From Polaromonas sp. 39-63-25 (GTDB taxonomy: Bacteria; Pseudomonadota; Gammaproteobacteria; Burkholderiales; Burkholderiaceae_C): 64,000 nucleotides of DNA. This document shows positions 16,912-25,060 of this stretch, one piece after another. The notes under the pieces are model-generated. The model was given only the letters and a program-made list of their open reading frames with translations. It did not search any database and was not told the DNA's origin. A program made the position numbers and the translations under genes. Positions within the stretch are counted from its first letter, which is position 1. Every line of letters starts with the position of its first letter. The stretch is taken from positions 62,001 through 126,000 of the forward strand of contig NZ_NCJH01000005.1 of the NCBI RefSeq assembly GCF_002278925.1, read 5' to 3'.

Positions 16912-18714
16912 ATGTCAACACCCTCTGCTGCAGGGCTTGCTGCACAATACCGGCCTGTGGGAGCCAGGAAAAACTTCACTGCCGCAGGAGTGCTGACCGC
17001 CTTTGTCCGGGCGTTGCTGGCCTTTGTCTGCCTGCAATCTGCCCTGCTGGCCGGCCCTGTGGGGGCAGGCGAGTTGCTGACACTGGACCAGCAGCGCGCC
17101 CCGCTCAACACGCTGCAGGCGCTGGAGTTCTGGCTCGATGTGAAAGCCCAGGCCTCGGTGGAACAAGTCGAGGCCGGTGCCCACACCCTCGAGTTTGCGC
17201 CGGTTCAGCGCGGCCGGCCCTACGAGCTTGACAACGCGGCGCTTTGGCTGCGTTTTAACGCCGTGGTCCAGAATCCGCTGACACACTGGAAACTGGAGTT
17301 GCCCATGTCCGGTGTCGACAAGGTCACTCTGTATTACCGCGACAGTCTGGGCAGATGGGTGGTTCAACAAGCCGGCGACAGCCTGCCCATGAGCGCATGG
17401 CCGCAGCCGGGGCGCTATCCGGTGTTCTCGCTGAGCCATGAGGTCGGGCAGCTCGTCACTTATTACCTTCGCGTCGAGCATGCCCGCATCCCCTTCTCCG
17501 CGCTGCCGCGCGTGACAAGCGACGCGCAGGTCACCACGGCGCGTCAGCTGGAACACCTGCTGCTGGGCGCCTATTTTGGCCTGGCGGCGCTGGTCACCGT
17601 ATTGGCCCTGATCAATGCCACGGCCTATCGGGATTGGGGGTTTGCCACGTATGCACTGTATGTGGCAACCTTTGCGGGCTCACAGGGCGCCTTCTCCGGC
17701 GTGGCTGGCCTGTACTTGTGGCCGGAGCTGCCGAAGCTGAACAATATTTCCATTGTGCTGCTGCCATTGACGGCCGCCGCCGCAGCCCTCTGGTTTGTCC
17801 GGACCGTCACCACCCCCAAGCGCTTTTCGCGGGCGCTGGACTGGTTCATCGTGGCACTGATGGGATTGCTGCCGGCGGTCGCACTCATCGATGCGGCCTT
17901 TCCGACCATCGAAAGTTTTGCCCTCCTCAATATCCTGGTCAGCGCCGGCATGGTGGTTGTGTTGATGGTGGTCGGGGTGTCACTGCTTGAAGGCGATCGC
18001 CATGCACGCTGGATAGCCCTGGGGTTTTTGCCCATCATTTTGGCCACCCTTTTCCCCTTGTTGCGCAATTACGGCGTGCTCGCGTCCAGTTTTCTCACCC
18101 AGAACGCGCTGATGCTGGGCTCCGCCGTGGAAGCGCCCATCCTGTTTTACGGCCTGTTGCGCCGCGTCACATTGCGGCGCGAGTCCGAAACGCGTGCAAC
18201 GGCCTTGCCCACGACCGACCCCCTGACCGGGCTGGGTACGGCCAGGCTGCTGCTCGGCAGGCTGCGCCAGGCCCTGCGCACTGCCGAGCGTTACAAGCAA
18301 CCCTGCGCGCTGCTGATTGTCAACCTGAGCAACCTCCCCAGCCTGCAGCAGCAGCACGGCCGCGAGACGGGCGACCGCGCCATGGTGATGGCGGCCGCAC
18401 GCCTACGCGCCGCCGCCCAGCCCGCGGACACGGTGGCGCGGGTCGGCGACAGCCTGTTCGCCTTGCTGATGGAAGGCCCCATGAGCAGCGATTCGGTGAC
18501 CCAGGTGGCCACCAAGATCCTGGCCAGCGGCCTGCGGCCCTCCAGAAAGCTGCCCGAGGCCGACCCGCTGCTTTTCCATATCGCCATCGGTTATGTGGCC
18601 GAGTCGGCACGGCTGGGGCCGGATCAGGCCCAGGCTTGCCTCAATCGCATGCTGCAGGCGGTCAAGGAGATGAACGACGGGTCGCGCAAGGCGATCCGCC
18701 TGATCCATCTCTGA
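16912..18714 (+). CDS. 7TMR-DISM membrane protein with degenerate GGDEF domain
   Basis: 600-residue membrane sensor. It has an N-terminal hydrophobic segment (about 27-50), a periplasmic 7TMR-DISM extracellular domain (about 60-205, with ALWLRFNAVVQNP and PVFSLSHEVGQLVTYYLRV), seven membrane helices (about 220-420), and a cytoplasmic domain of diguanylate cyclase fold starting DPLTGLGTARLLL. The expected R-x-GGDEF is RVGDSLFALL, so the metal and nucleotide motif is lost; c-di-GMP synthesis is unlikely. It may act as a c-di-GMP-independent or GTP-sensing regulator (inference). The start is uncertain: ATG 16912 has no ribosome site, and a GTG at 16990 is an alternative. Confidence 0.88.
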   Translation: MSTPSAAGLAAQYRPVGARKNFTAAGVLTAFVRALLAFVCLQSALLAGPVGAGELLTLDQQRAPLNTLQALEFWLDVKAQASVEQVEAGAHTLEFAPVQRGRPYELDNAALWLRFNAVVQNPLTHWKLELPMSGVDKVTLYYRDSLGRWVVQQAGDSLPMSAWPQPGRYPVFSLSHEVGQLVTYYLRVEHARIPFSALPRVTSDAQVTTARQLEHLLLGAYFGLAALVTVLALINATAYRDWGFATYALYVATFAGSQGAFSGVAGLYLWPELPKLNNISIVLLPLTAAAAALWFVRTVTTPKRFSRALDWFIVALMGLLPAVALIDAAFPTIESFALLNILVSAGMVVVLMVVGVSLLEGDRHARWIALGFLPIILATLFPLLRNYGVLASSFLTQNALMLGSAVEAPILFYGLLRRVTLRRESETRATALPTTDPLTGLGTARLLLGRLRQALRTAERYKQPCALLIVNLSNLPSLQQQHGRETGDRAMVMAAARLRAAAQPADTVARVGDSLFALLMEGPMSSDSVTQVATKILASGLRPSRKLPEADPLLFHIAIGYVAESARLGPDQAQACLNRMLQAVKEMNDGSRKAIRLIHL

Positions 18715-18728
18715 TTTACCTTGCGGAG

Positions 18729-18782
18729 AAATCGGCCGTTAGCGCGCGCCCATGTTGCGTGAGCAGCTATCCATTTCGCAGC
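18729..18782 (+). repeat. 54-bp dispersed repeat, copy 6
   Basis: Starts AAATCGGCCG and has CAGCTAT exactly at position 36; the last six bases are CGCAGC instead of GATAGC. It fills the 77-bp gap between the convergent DISM gene and the AAA ATPase gene, 9 bp before the latter's stop. Confidence 0.8.
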
Positions 18783-18791
18783 ATTCGCAAC

Positions 18792-21152
18792 TCACTGAAT
18801 GAACCCCATGCCGCGAGCGTCACGCACGTCGGGCTTGATGCGGTGCTCGGCTTCGAGCTGCTCCAGGAATTCTTCCACGCTGAACTCGACCGACAAAATA
18901 TCGGTCTGGCGCTTGACGGCGGCAAAGTCACCCGGGCAGAGCTGGTTCAGGCGGGCCAGCCGTTCGCGCAAGGCAGCGGTCAGCGCCGCAGTGTCACCGG
19001 CCAGCGCTTCCGTGACGAACATCTGCTCGCGCTGGAGCGGCGTCAGCGGCATGAACTTGATCTTGAAGGTAAAACGCCGCAGCGCCGCCTGATCCAGGCT
19101 CTCGAGCAGGTTGGTGGTGCAGACAAAAATGCCGCTGAAGCGCTCCATGCCCTGCAGCATCTCGTTGACCTCGGTGACCTCGTAGGTGCGTTGCGCGCCG
19201 CGCCTGTCCTGCAGGAAGCTGTCGGCTTCGTCGAGCAGCAGCACGGCTTTCTCCTGCTCGGCCTCGGCAAACATGGCGGCCATGTTCTGCTCGGTCTCGC
19301 CCACGTACTTGCTCATCAGGTCGCTGGCCTGCTTGATGATCAGCGGGCAGTCCAGCGCCCGGGCCATGTGTTCGGCCAGGGCCGTCTTGCCGGTGCCCGG
19401 TGCGCCATAAAAACACAGCGTCCCGTGACCGCGCGCCTTGAGGGCCTCGACGATGCGCGGGACGTCGAAGCGCGACTCCACATGAAGCATGGACAGGTCG
19501 TAGGTGGTCACGCTATGCCGTCCGCCGGCGCCTGCCCTGTTGCCCAGCGCCTGGTCGGCGTTTTTGAGCTGGCGCTCGATCAGGGATTCCATGAGCGCCG
19601 TGTGGCCGCCGGACAGGACGGCCGCCATGCCGGCGGCATCGGTGCTGGCACCCGGGCTGCTTGCCAGCTTGGCAAAACGCACCGCCGTGCGGATCTGCGC
19701 CGGCGTCAGGCCCTTGCGGCCGGTCAGCCTGGCCACCAAGGCGTCGCTGACGGGCACGCCTTCGAGCGTCTTGCGCACCAGGATCTCGCGTGCGCCCGGC
19801 GGCGGCGACTTGAGTTCCAGGTGGTAGGCAAAGCGGCGCCGGAAGGCGGGGTCGATCTGCTCGATGCGGTTGGTCACCCACAGGGTGGGCACCGTGTTGG
19901 ACTCCAGAATCTGGTTAACCCAGGCCTTGCCGTTGACTGACGTGGCCGCCGGCGCGGACAGCTGCTCGGAGCGCGCCATCAGCTGCGCCGCTTCGCTGGA
20001 GATCGGCGGGAACACATCCTCAACCTCGTCAAACAGCAGGGCGGCATGGGCACTGCCCTTGAGGAAGACCTGGGCGATCTGCAGCGAGCGGTAGCGGTCG
20101 CGCCCGCTTAGCGAGTTGCCGTCCCGGTCGGCATATTCAACTTCGAACAGATCCAGGCCGGCCGCCTGCGCGACCACCTTGGTCAGCTCGGTCTTGCCCG
20201 TGCCCGGCGGCCCGTAAAGCAGCACGTTGACCCCCAGCTCCTTGCCGGCCACGGCATTGCGCAGCAACGCGACGAGCACCTGGACATCCTCCAGCGCGAA
20301 GGAGAAATCGGCCAGCCCCAGGCTGCTGCGCTCCACCGGCCGGGTGAACACCGCCATCAACTCATTCTGGTCGCGGTACTCGCGCATCAACACCGGTGGG
20401 AGTTTTTCACTGACCTTCATGAGGTCGGCCAGGTCGGTGATGTTGTGCTCGGAAATCAGGTTTTCGACCATGCCGATGCGCTCGAGCCGAGAGCCGGCGC
20501 GCAGGGCCTCGGCCACCTCGTTGGCTTTCACGCCGGCCACCTCGGCCAGCGCGGCATAGGCTTCAGGCGCATTGCTGACCTTGAACTCCACCAGCATGGA
20601 GCGCAGGTCGCGCTGGTAACGCGCCAGCGTGCCATACAGCAGCAAGGCGCGTTCGGCCTGGTTCAGCTGCAGCAGATTGGCCAGGGCGTCGATGTTTTTC
20701 TCGACCAGCGTGGACTGCTTTTTGAGCGCGTGGGTCAGCCAGTCGCCAGTGGCCGACAGCACCGACAGCAGGTCCTTGGGCTGGTCCTTGGCGTATTCGT
20801 CGAGGTAGAAGAACAGCGTGCCTTCCTCATACGGTCCGCGCCATGCGCCATGGCGACTCATGAACGCGGCATCACCCAGAGCCTCGTGGCCCTGCCAGAA
20901 CTCGTTGCCCCTGCAGCGGCGGCCCAGGAATTCACGCAGGCGCTGCAAGGCCGGCAAGGGCCACACCAGGTGCCGGCCCGACAGCGACAGAAGACTGTTG
21001 AGGTCGCGCCGCACATTGAACTTGGCACCCTGCCGGGCCGCCAGCGTCAGCACAAAATGCGAACACATCAGGTCCAGCACCGGCGCCTCTTTCAGGCCGG
21101 GAGAAAGCAGCAGCGGACCATGCCTGTCAGCACTACCCGAACGCTTGCTCAT
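18792..21152 (-). CDS. Double AAA+ ATPase of unknown function
   Basis: 786-residue cytoplasmic protein with a helical N-terminal region (about 1-280) and two AAA+ modules. Walker A1 GPPGTGKTE is at about 314-322 with Walker B LLFDEVED at about 371; Walker A2 GAPGTGKTA is at about 583-591 with Walker B VLLLDEAD at about 637. Both modules have arginine-rich sensor segments (DPAFRRRFAYHLEL; LDQAALRRFTFKIKF). It lacks the Clp N-domain, the FtsH protease and zinc motifs, and I do not recognise a named family. The start ATG 21152 has a GGAGGT ribosome site; reading further upstream is unsupported. It stands alone, divergent from ilvA. A remodelling ATPase is likely; the substrate is unknown. Confidence 0.9.
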   Translation of the reverse strand: MSKRSGSADRHGPLLLSPGLKEAPVLDLMCSHFVLTLAARQGAKFNVRRDLNSLLSLSGRHLVWPLPALQRLREFLGRRCRGNEFWQGHEALGDAAFMSRHGAWRGPYEEGTLFFYLDEYAKDQPKDLLSVLSATGDWLTHALKKQSTLVEKNIDALANLLQLNQAERALLLYGTLARYQRDLRSMLVEFKVSNAPEAYAALAEVAGVKANEVAEALRAGSRLERIGMVENLISEHNITDLADLMKVSEKLPPVLMREYRDQNELMAVFTRPVERSSLGLADFSFALEDVQVLVALLRNAVAGKELGVNVLLYGPPGTGKTELTKVVAQAAGLDLFEVEYADRDGNSLSGRDRYRSLQIAQVFLKGSAHAALLFDEVEDVFPPISSEAAQLMARSEQLSAPAATSVNGKAWVNQILESNTVPTLWVTNRIEQIDPAFRRRFAYHLELKSPPPGAREILVRKTLEGVPVSDALVARLTGRKGLTPAQIRTAVRFAKLASSPGASTDAAGMAAVLSGGHTALMESLIERQLKNADQALGNRAGAGGRHSVTTYDLSMLHVESRFDVPRIVEALKARGHGTLCFYGAPGTGKTALAEHMARALDCPLIIKQASDLMSKYVGETEQNMAAMFAEAEQEKAVLLLDEADSFLQDRRGAQRTYEVTEVNEMLQGMERFSGIFVCTTNLLESLDQAALRRFTFKIKFMPLTPLQREQMFVTEALAGDTAALTAALRERLARLNQLCPGDFAAVKRQTDILSVEFSVEEFLEQLEAEHRIKPDVRDARGMGFIQ

Positions 21153-21324
21153 TGAGACACCTCCGGCCTGGAAGAAGGCCACAGCAGTTACACATGCACC
21201 CTGATGACGTATGCCTAACCATAACGCAGCTTCATGCCCGATGGAAGACGCTAATTGAATACCCCCGTGTGAATTGCGCCACAAAACCGCGCCACAATCG
21301 ACGCTTCTCCCGGAGGCCTTTCCC

Positions 21325-22527
21325 ATGCTTGCTTTGACCGATATTGAGGCTGCGGCGCTTCGCCTGCAAGGCCAGTTGCTTGATACGCCCTGCGTGGCGT
21401 CCAAAACCCTGTCGCAAATCACCGGGGCGGACGTTTTCCTGAAGTTCGAGAACCTGCAATACACCGCCTCCTTCAAGGAGCGCGGCGCCTGCAACAAGCT
21501 GGTGCAGCTCTCGGGCGAAGAAGGCCGCCGCGGCGTGGTGGCGATGAGCGCGGGCAACCATGCCCAGGGCGTCGCCTACCATGCGCAGCGCCTCGGCCTG
21601 CGCGCTGTGATCGTGATGCCGCGTTTCACGCCCGGTGTCAAGATCGAGCGCACGCGCGGCTTTGGCGCTGAAGTCGTGCTGCACGGCGACACGCTGGAGG
21701 AGTCGCGCAGCCACGCCCTGGCCCTGGCCGAACGCGAAGGCCTGGTGTTCATCCACCCCTATGACGACGAAGCCATCATTGCCGGCCAGGGCACGGTGGG
21801 CCTGGAGATGCTGCACGCCGTCCCCGACCTCGATACGCTGATCGTGGCCGTCGGCGGCGGCGGCCTGATCGCTGGCATGGCAACGGCCGCCAAGGCGATC
21901 AGGCCCGGTATCGAAGTCATCGGCGTGCAGACCTCGCGCTTCCCGGCGATGGTCAATGCGATCAAGGGCACACACTACCCCCAGGGCAGCAGCACGATTG
22001 CCGAGGGCATTGCCGTTGGCACGCCCGGCGTGATCACGCAAGCCATCATTGCGCGCCTGGTGGACGACCTCGTTCTGGTGGAAGAAGGCGACATCGAGCA
22101 GGCCATCGTCATGCTGCTCGAAATCGAAAAAACCCTGGTCGAAGGGGCGGGCGCGGCCGGTCTCGCGGCCTTGCTGAAATACCCGGAGCGTTTCATGGGG
22201 AAAAAGGTCGGCCTGGTGCTGTGCGGAGGCAACATCGATCCGCTGCTGCTGGCAGCCATCATCGAGCGCGGCATGGTGCGCGCCGGCCGGCTGGCGCGCA
22301 TCCGCGTGAGCGCGCGCGACGTGCCCGGCTCACTGGCCAGAATCACCGCCACGGTCGCCGATGCCGGTGCCAACATCGACGAGGTGCATCACCAGCGGGC
22401 ATTTACCATGCTGGCCGCGCAGAACGTCGACATTGAACTGGTGATCCAGACGCGCGGGCGCGCGCATATTGCGCAAGTGCTGGACGTGCTGAAAACCGCC
22501 GGCTTTGAAGCCATGGAGCAACAATGA
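21325..22527 (+). CDS. ilvA: Threonine ammonia-lyase with C-terminal ACT domain
   Basis: PLP enzyme of 400 residues that deaminates threonine to 2-oxobutanoate. The Schiff-base lysine is K51 in YTASFKERGACNKL; the phosphate loop is AVGGGGLIAGMA. A single ACT-like domain occupies about residues 325-400 (VSARDVPGSLARITATVADAG). At about 400 residues it is of the shorter type, with one regulatory domain, and may serve isoleucine synthesis or catabolism. Start ATG 21325 follows a GGAGG site at 21312. The next gene's ATG overlaps its stop, so the two are co-transcribed. Confidence 0.93.
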   Translation: MLALTDIEAAALRLQGQLLDTPCVASKTLSQITGADVFLKFENLQYTASFKERGACNKLVQLSGEEGRRGVVAMSAGNHAQGVAYHAQRLGLRAVIVMPRFTPGVKIERTRGFGAEVVLHGDTLEESRSHALALAEREGLVFIHPYDDEAIIAGQGTVGLEMLHAVPDLDTLIVAVGGGGLIAGMATAAKAIRPGIEVIGVQTSRFPAMVNAIKGTHYPQGSSTIAEGIAVGTPGVITQAIIARLVDDLVLVEEGDIEQAIVMLLEIEKTLVEGAGAAGLAALLKYPERFMGKKVGLVLCGGNIDPLLLAAIIERGMVRAGRLARIRVSARDVPGSLARITATVADAGANIDEVHHQRAFTMLAAQNVDIELVIQTRGRAHIAQVLDVLKTAGFEAMEQQ

Positions 22528-22931
22528 TGAGTATCGAAACCCTGCAAGCCTCCCTGCCCGACTATTTTGCACCCTGGGTACAGGCCCTGGGCCTGCAAGT
22601 CGCCTCGTTTGACAGCCAGGGCGTAACCTTGCGCCTCCCGCAGAACCCGCAACTCTCGCGGGTCGGTGGCATGCTTTGCGGCCAGGCCATGATGGCCGCC
22701 GCCGACACGGCCATGGTGCTGGCGCTGATCAACCATTTTGGCGCGTTCAAACCCTGCACCACGGTCCAGATGAACAGCAGTTTTCTCAAACCCCTGTCGA
22801 ACCAGGACGCCCTGATCGAAGCGCGCGTGATACGCGCCGGCAAATCGCTGGCCTTTGGGGAGATCGACATTCGCGGCGCCGACGACGGCAAAAGTGTCTG
22901 CCGCGCCACGACAACCTACGCTTTGCTCTAG
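22524..22931 (+). CDS. PaaI-family hotdog thioesterase
   Basis: 135-residue hotdog-fold protein (MaoC/PaaI-like). The segment SRVGGMLCGQAMMAAADTAMVLAL holds the positions used as the catalytic helix in PaaI-type acyl-CoA thioesterases, followed by the strand TTVQMNSSFLKPL. The substrate cannot be assigned. Two start codons are adjacent (ATG 22524 and 22527) and overlap the ilvA stop, which implies coupling with ilvA. It converges on the MOSC gene with a 9-bp gap. Confidence 0.85.
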   Translation: MMSIETLQASLPDYFAPWVQALGLQVASFDSQGVTLRLPQNPQLSRVGGMLCGQAMMAAADTAMVLALINHFGAFKPCTTVQMNSSFLKPLSNQDALIEARVIRAGKSLAFGEIDIRGADDGKSVCRATTTYALL

Positions 22932-22940
22932 GGGCGTCTT

Positions 22941-23528
22941 CTAGCGCAGATGTTTGCCCATTTTGGCGGCAAACAGCTGGGTGATGCTCACGCTGCGCCG
23001 GCCCGGCACAAGTTCGAAGCCTTCCCCCGCGCTCAGGGTGCCTGGCGTCAGGACCGACAGGTAAAAGCCGCAAAAGCCGCTCTGCGCCATCAGCCTGGAA
23101 GCCCGCGCAAAACCCATGGCGGCATTGAATTTGTAGCAGGGCTCGCGCGGAATACGCACCTGAAGTTCGCAGTGTGGGAACCTCAGCACGTCCCCGGCCC
23201 ACACCTCGCTTTCCAGCAGCCCCTGGAGCGTGAGGTTTTCACCCAGACTGCCAAAAGGCAGGCTGTCGTCCATCTGGTCCAGGCCCTGTTCGCGGCGCGC
23301 AGCCTGCCAGAAGGGGTAGTGTTCTGCCGGGTAGGCATAAACGGCTTTTTCGAGCCCGCCATGCACCGAAAGATCGGCCTGCTCATCACCGAGCAGGCCC
23401 AGGGGCAACACAGGCACCGGGCCGGTCAAGGCCTGCTTGCCCATGGCCGTGAGCACTTGGCGCCCGCCCATGCTGACGCGCCGGGCGGCGGCAAGTTGCA
23501 CGGATAGCACCTGGAGCGAGAGGGCCAA
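22941..23528 (-). CDS. MOSC-domain protein, YiiM-like
   Basis: 195-residue molybdenum-cofactor sulfurase C-terminal (MOSC) domain protein. The motifs GLLGDEQADLSVHGGLEKAV, SLGENLTLQGL and the conserved cysteine in RIPREPCYKFN match E. coli YiiM, a Moco enzyme that reduces N-hydroxylated bases such as 6-hydroxyaminopurine; the role here is inferred. The start is taken as the TTG at 23528, directly after the upstream lipoprotein gene's stop (23531), because no ATG lies before the conserved N-terminal strand. A GTG a few codons later is an alternative. Confidence 0.85.
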   Translation of the reverse strand: MALSLQVLSVQLAAARRVSMGGRQVLTAMGKQALTGPVPVLPLGLLGDEQADLSVHGGLEKAVYAYPAEHYPFWQAARREQGLDQMDDSLPFGSLGENLTLQGLLESEVWAGDVLRFPHCELQVRIPREPCYKFNAAMGFARASRLMAQSGFCGFYLSVLTPGTLSAGEGFELVPGRRSVSITQLFAAKMGKHLR

Positions 23529-23530
23529 GT

Positions 23531-23998
23531 TCAGTTCCAGCCAATCACATCGAACCCCTTGTCGGCCAGGCAGCGCTGCACATAGGTGCGGTAGGTACTG
23601 CTGGGCCGGTCGTTTCGGAAAGCGCCCTGAACCGCACCGGCCGAACCGCCAACGGCGGCGCCGCCTGCACCGGCACGGAGCACCCCTTCCGTGCCCCTTC
23701 CGGTGATCAGGGCACCGATAGCGGCGGCCACGCCGCCAGTGGCCGCGCCGACCCCGGCGCCCCGCGCCACCGCATTGGTGTTCTCGGCGGGTGTCAATCC
23801 TGCTGCTGCTGCCCGGGCCATGCAGGCATCGGCCTCGGCACGGCCCTGCGCGTCACCTACGCGATGGAGCGTGGCGTTGGGATACAGGACGGGCCGCGCA
23901 GACGGGCTGGCCGAGCCGGTGCTGGCGCAGCCCGGCAAGATGCCCAGCATCAGCGCAAGAACAAAACCGCCGCCCCGGCGCGTCAGATCACATTGCAT
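23531..23998 (-). CDS. Glycine-zipper lipoprotein, hypothetical
   Basis: 155-residue secreted protein with a signal sequence ending in a lipobox-like ILPGC. The mature part contains a long glycine-zipper segment (GAGVGAATGGVAAAIGALI, then GAGGAAVGGSAGAVQGA) and a C-terminal YVQRCLADKGFDVIGW stretch typical of small outer-membrane-associated lipoproteins. Two cysteines (MAR...C and QRC) may form a disulfide. It lies 2 bp from the MOSC gene on the same strand. Function unknown; a membrane-associated structural role is inference. Confidence 0.8.
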   Translation of the reverse strand: MQCDLTRRGGGFVLALMLGILPGCASTGSASPSARPVLYPNATLHRVGDAQGRAEADACMARAAAAGLTPAENTNAVARGAGVGAATGGVAAAIGALITGRGTEGVLRAGAGGAAVGGSAGAVQGAFRNDRPSSTYRTYVQRCLADKGFDVIGWN

Positions 23999-24103
23999 GC
24001 TTCATAACTCCAGAGTAGAACTGCAATAACGCTGCCCGAATGCCACCGGACGACTGGAGAACGGCTTTCCGTCCGCTATGCGGACCGCGTCCATCCGGGC
24101 GGC

Positions 24104-24133
24104 TTGCGGCCGTCCGGGCCAAAAAGGTAAAAT
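24104..24133 (+). promoter_or_regulatory. Putative sigma-70 promoter for the 55-residue protein gene
   Basis: TTGCGG (24104-24109), an 18-base spacer and TAAAAT (24128-24133), in an AT-rich patch unlike the surrounding DNA. It would start transcription near 24140, about 30 bases before the ATG at 24170. Confidence 0.45.
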
Positions 24134-24169
24134 CATCCAACTTACTTTCCCCCGTTTGCAGGAACCACC

Positions 24170-24337
24170 ATGTCAAGCCCAGCCGATCGCTCCACCAACG
24201 CCGCCCACAGCAGCCCCACGCCAGCCCAGGAACAGGACGCCGTAGAAGCCATTGTGCCGCTGATGCCCATCGTGCTGCCGGTCGCTGGCGGTGTCTTGAT
24301 GTTCCTGCTGGCCTTCATCGCCATTTACATGGCTTGA
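24170..24337 (+). CDS. Small single-pass membrane protein, hypothetical
   Basis: 55 residues: a hydrophilic N-terminus (MSSPADRSTNAAHSSPTPAQ, residues 1-20), an acidic patch EQDAVEAI, and one membrane helix with the sequence IVLPVAGGVLMFLLAFIAIY (about 34-53). A ribosome site (AGGAA) lies at 24160-24164 and a plausible promoter lies upstream. No family is recognised. The codon choices are GC-rich in third positions as in neighbouring genes. It could be a small membrane-complex subunit; this is speculation. Confidence 0.65.
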   Translation: MSSPADRSTNAAHSSPTPAQEQDAVEAIVPLMPIVLPVAGGVLMFLLAFIAIYMA

Positions 24338-25060
24338 GGCGATTCGCGGCCAGGCGCGCATTGTTAAACCTGCGCACCTCGGAGCACTTGGCCAATACCG
24401 AAGCTCTTGTCAGACTTCAGTTCACCGCACTGAATCAAGAAAATTGATCCCGATGTCGAGGCTTTCGGCGTAAGCGCGACCTACAGCGCCTCGCCTGTAT
24501 ACATGCGGTTCAGGTCTACGCCTCCGCCTCCGCGGCAAACTTACCCACCCTAACACCTGCCAACCCAACGCCACTGGGTTCGGCCTGATGGCTTCGACCA
24601 GGCAGCAACGGCGTCCCAGGACCAGCGGCCACACCGTCGAGAGCCACGTAACAGCGCCCGCTTTAGGCGCGCATCGCGTATTTCATCCCTCCAGGTCACG
24701 ACTGCCCGAACCCTTCCGTCCTATATGCATAAAGTCATGCAAGTTCTGCATATCTTTTGCCTGTAACGTCCATGTAACCCGTGCCGATGTTCTTAAAATG
24801 GCTTTTCCGGCAGGCCGTGGAAGCCTGAAAGGCATGCCACAAACTGCTTTTTCGACTTTGACCCCACGGCACATCCAGACTGTGGCCCGCCTGCAGACCA
24901 GGACTTGCCGATCGCAGGCCGTGCCTTTTGTCCGGCTGGTCGAAGCCTTGTGTGATGCGCGCCCGCAAGCCTTATTTCGACAAACGCCTCGCGGCCACAG
25001 CCCTGCTGTCTGCGGGCCGGCGTTTTCCGAAATGACGCTTTTTAACTTTGGAGCTTTTCG
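24338..25060. other. 723-bp gap upstream of pckG, no gene recognised
   Basis: The stretch is less GC-rich than its surroundings. I see no tRNA, SRP RNA, 6S RNA, tmRNA or RNase P signature. The part at 24720-24800 has features of a regulatory region for pckG: clustered ATGCAT/TGCAT words (24725-24751), a direct repeat TGTAAC/TGTAAC (24763-24778) and TAAAAT at 24794-24799 as a possible -10. An open frame from 24588 to 25064 has no family features. Confidence 0.6.

Noticed and set aside
24500-24660. Possible structured RNA (GCCTGATGGCTTCGACCAGG region)
   Set aside because: I checked for SRP RNA, 6S RNA, tmRNA and RNase P signatures on both strands and found none of their conserved cores.
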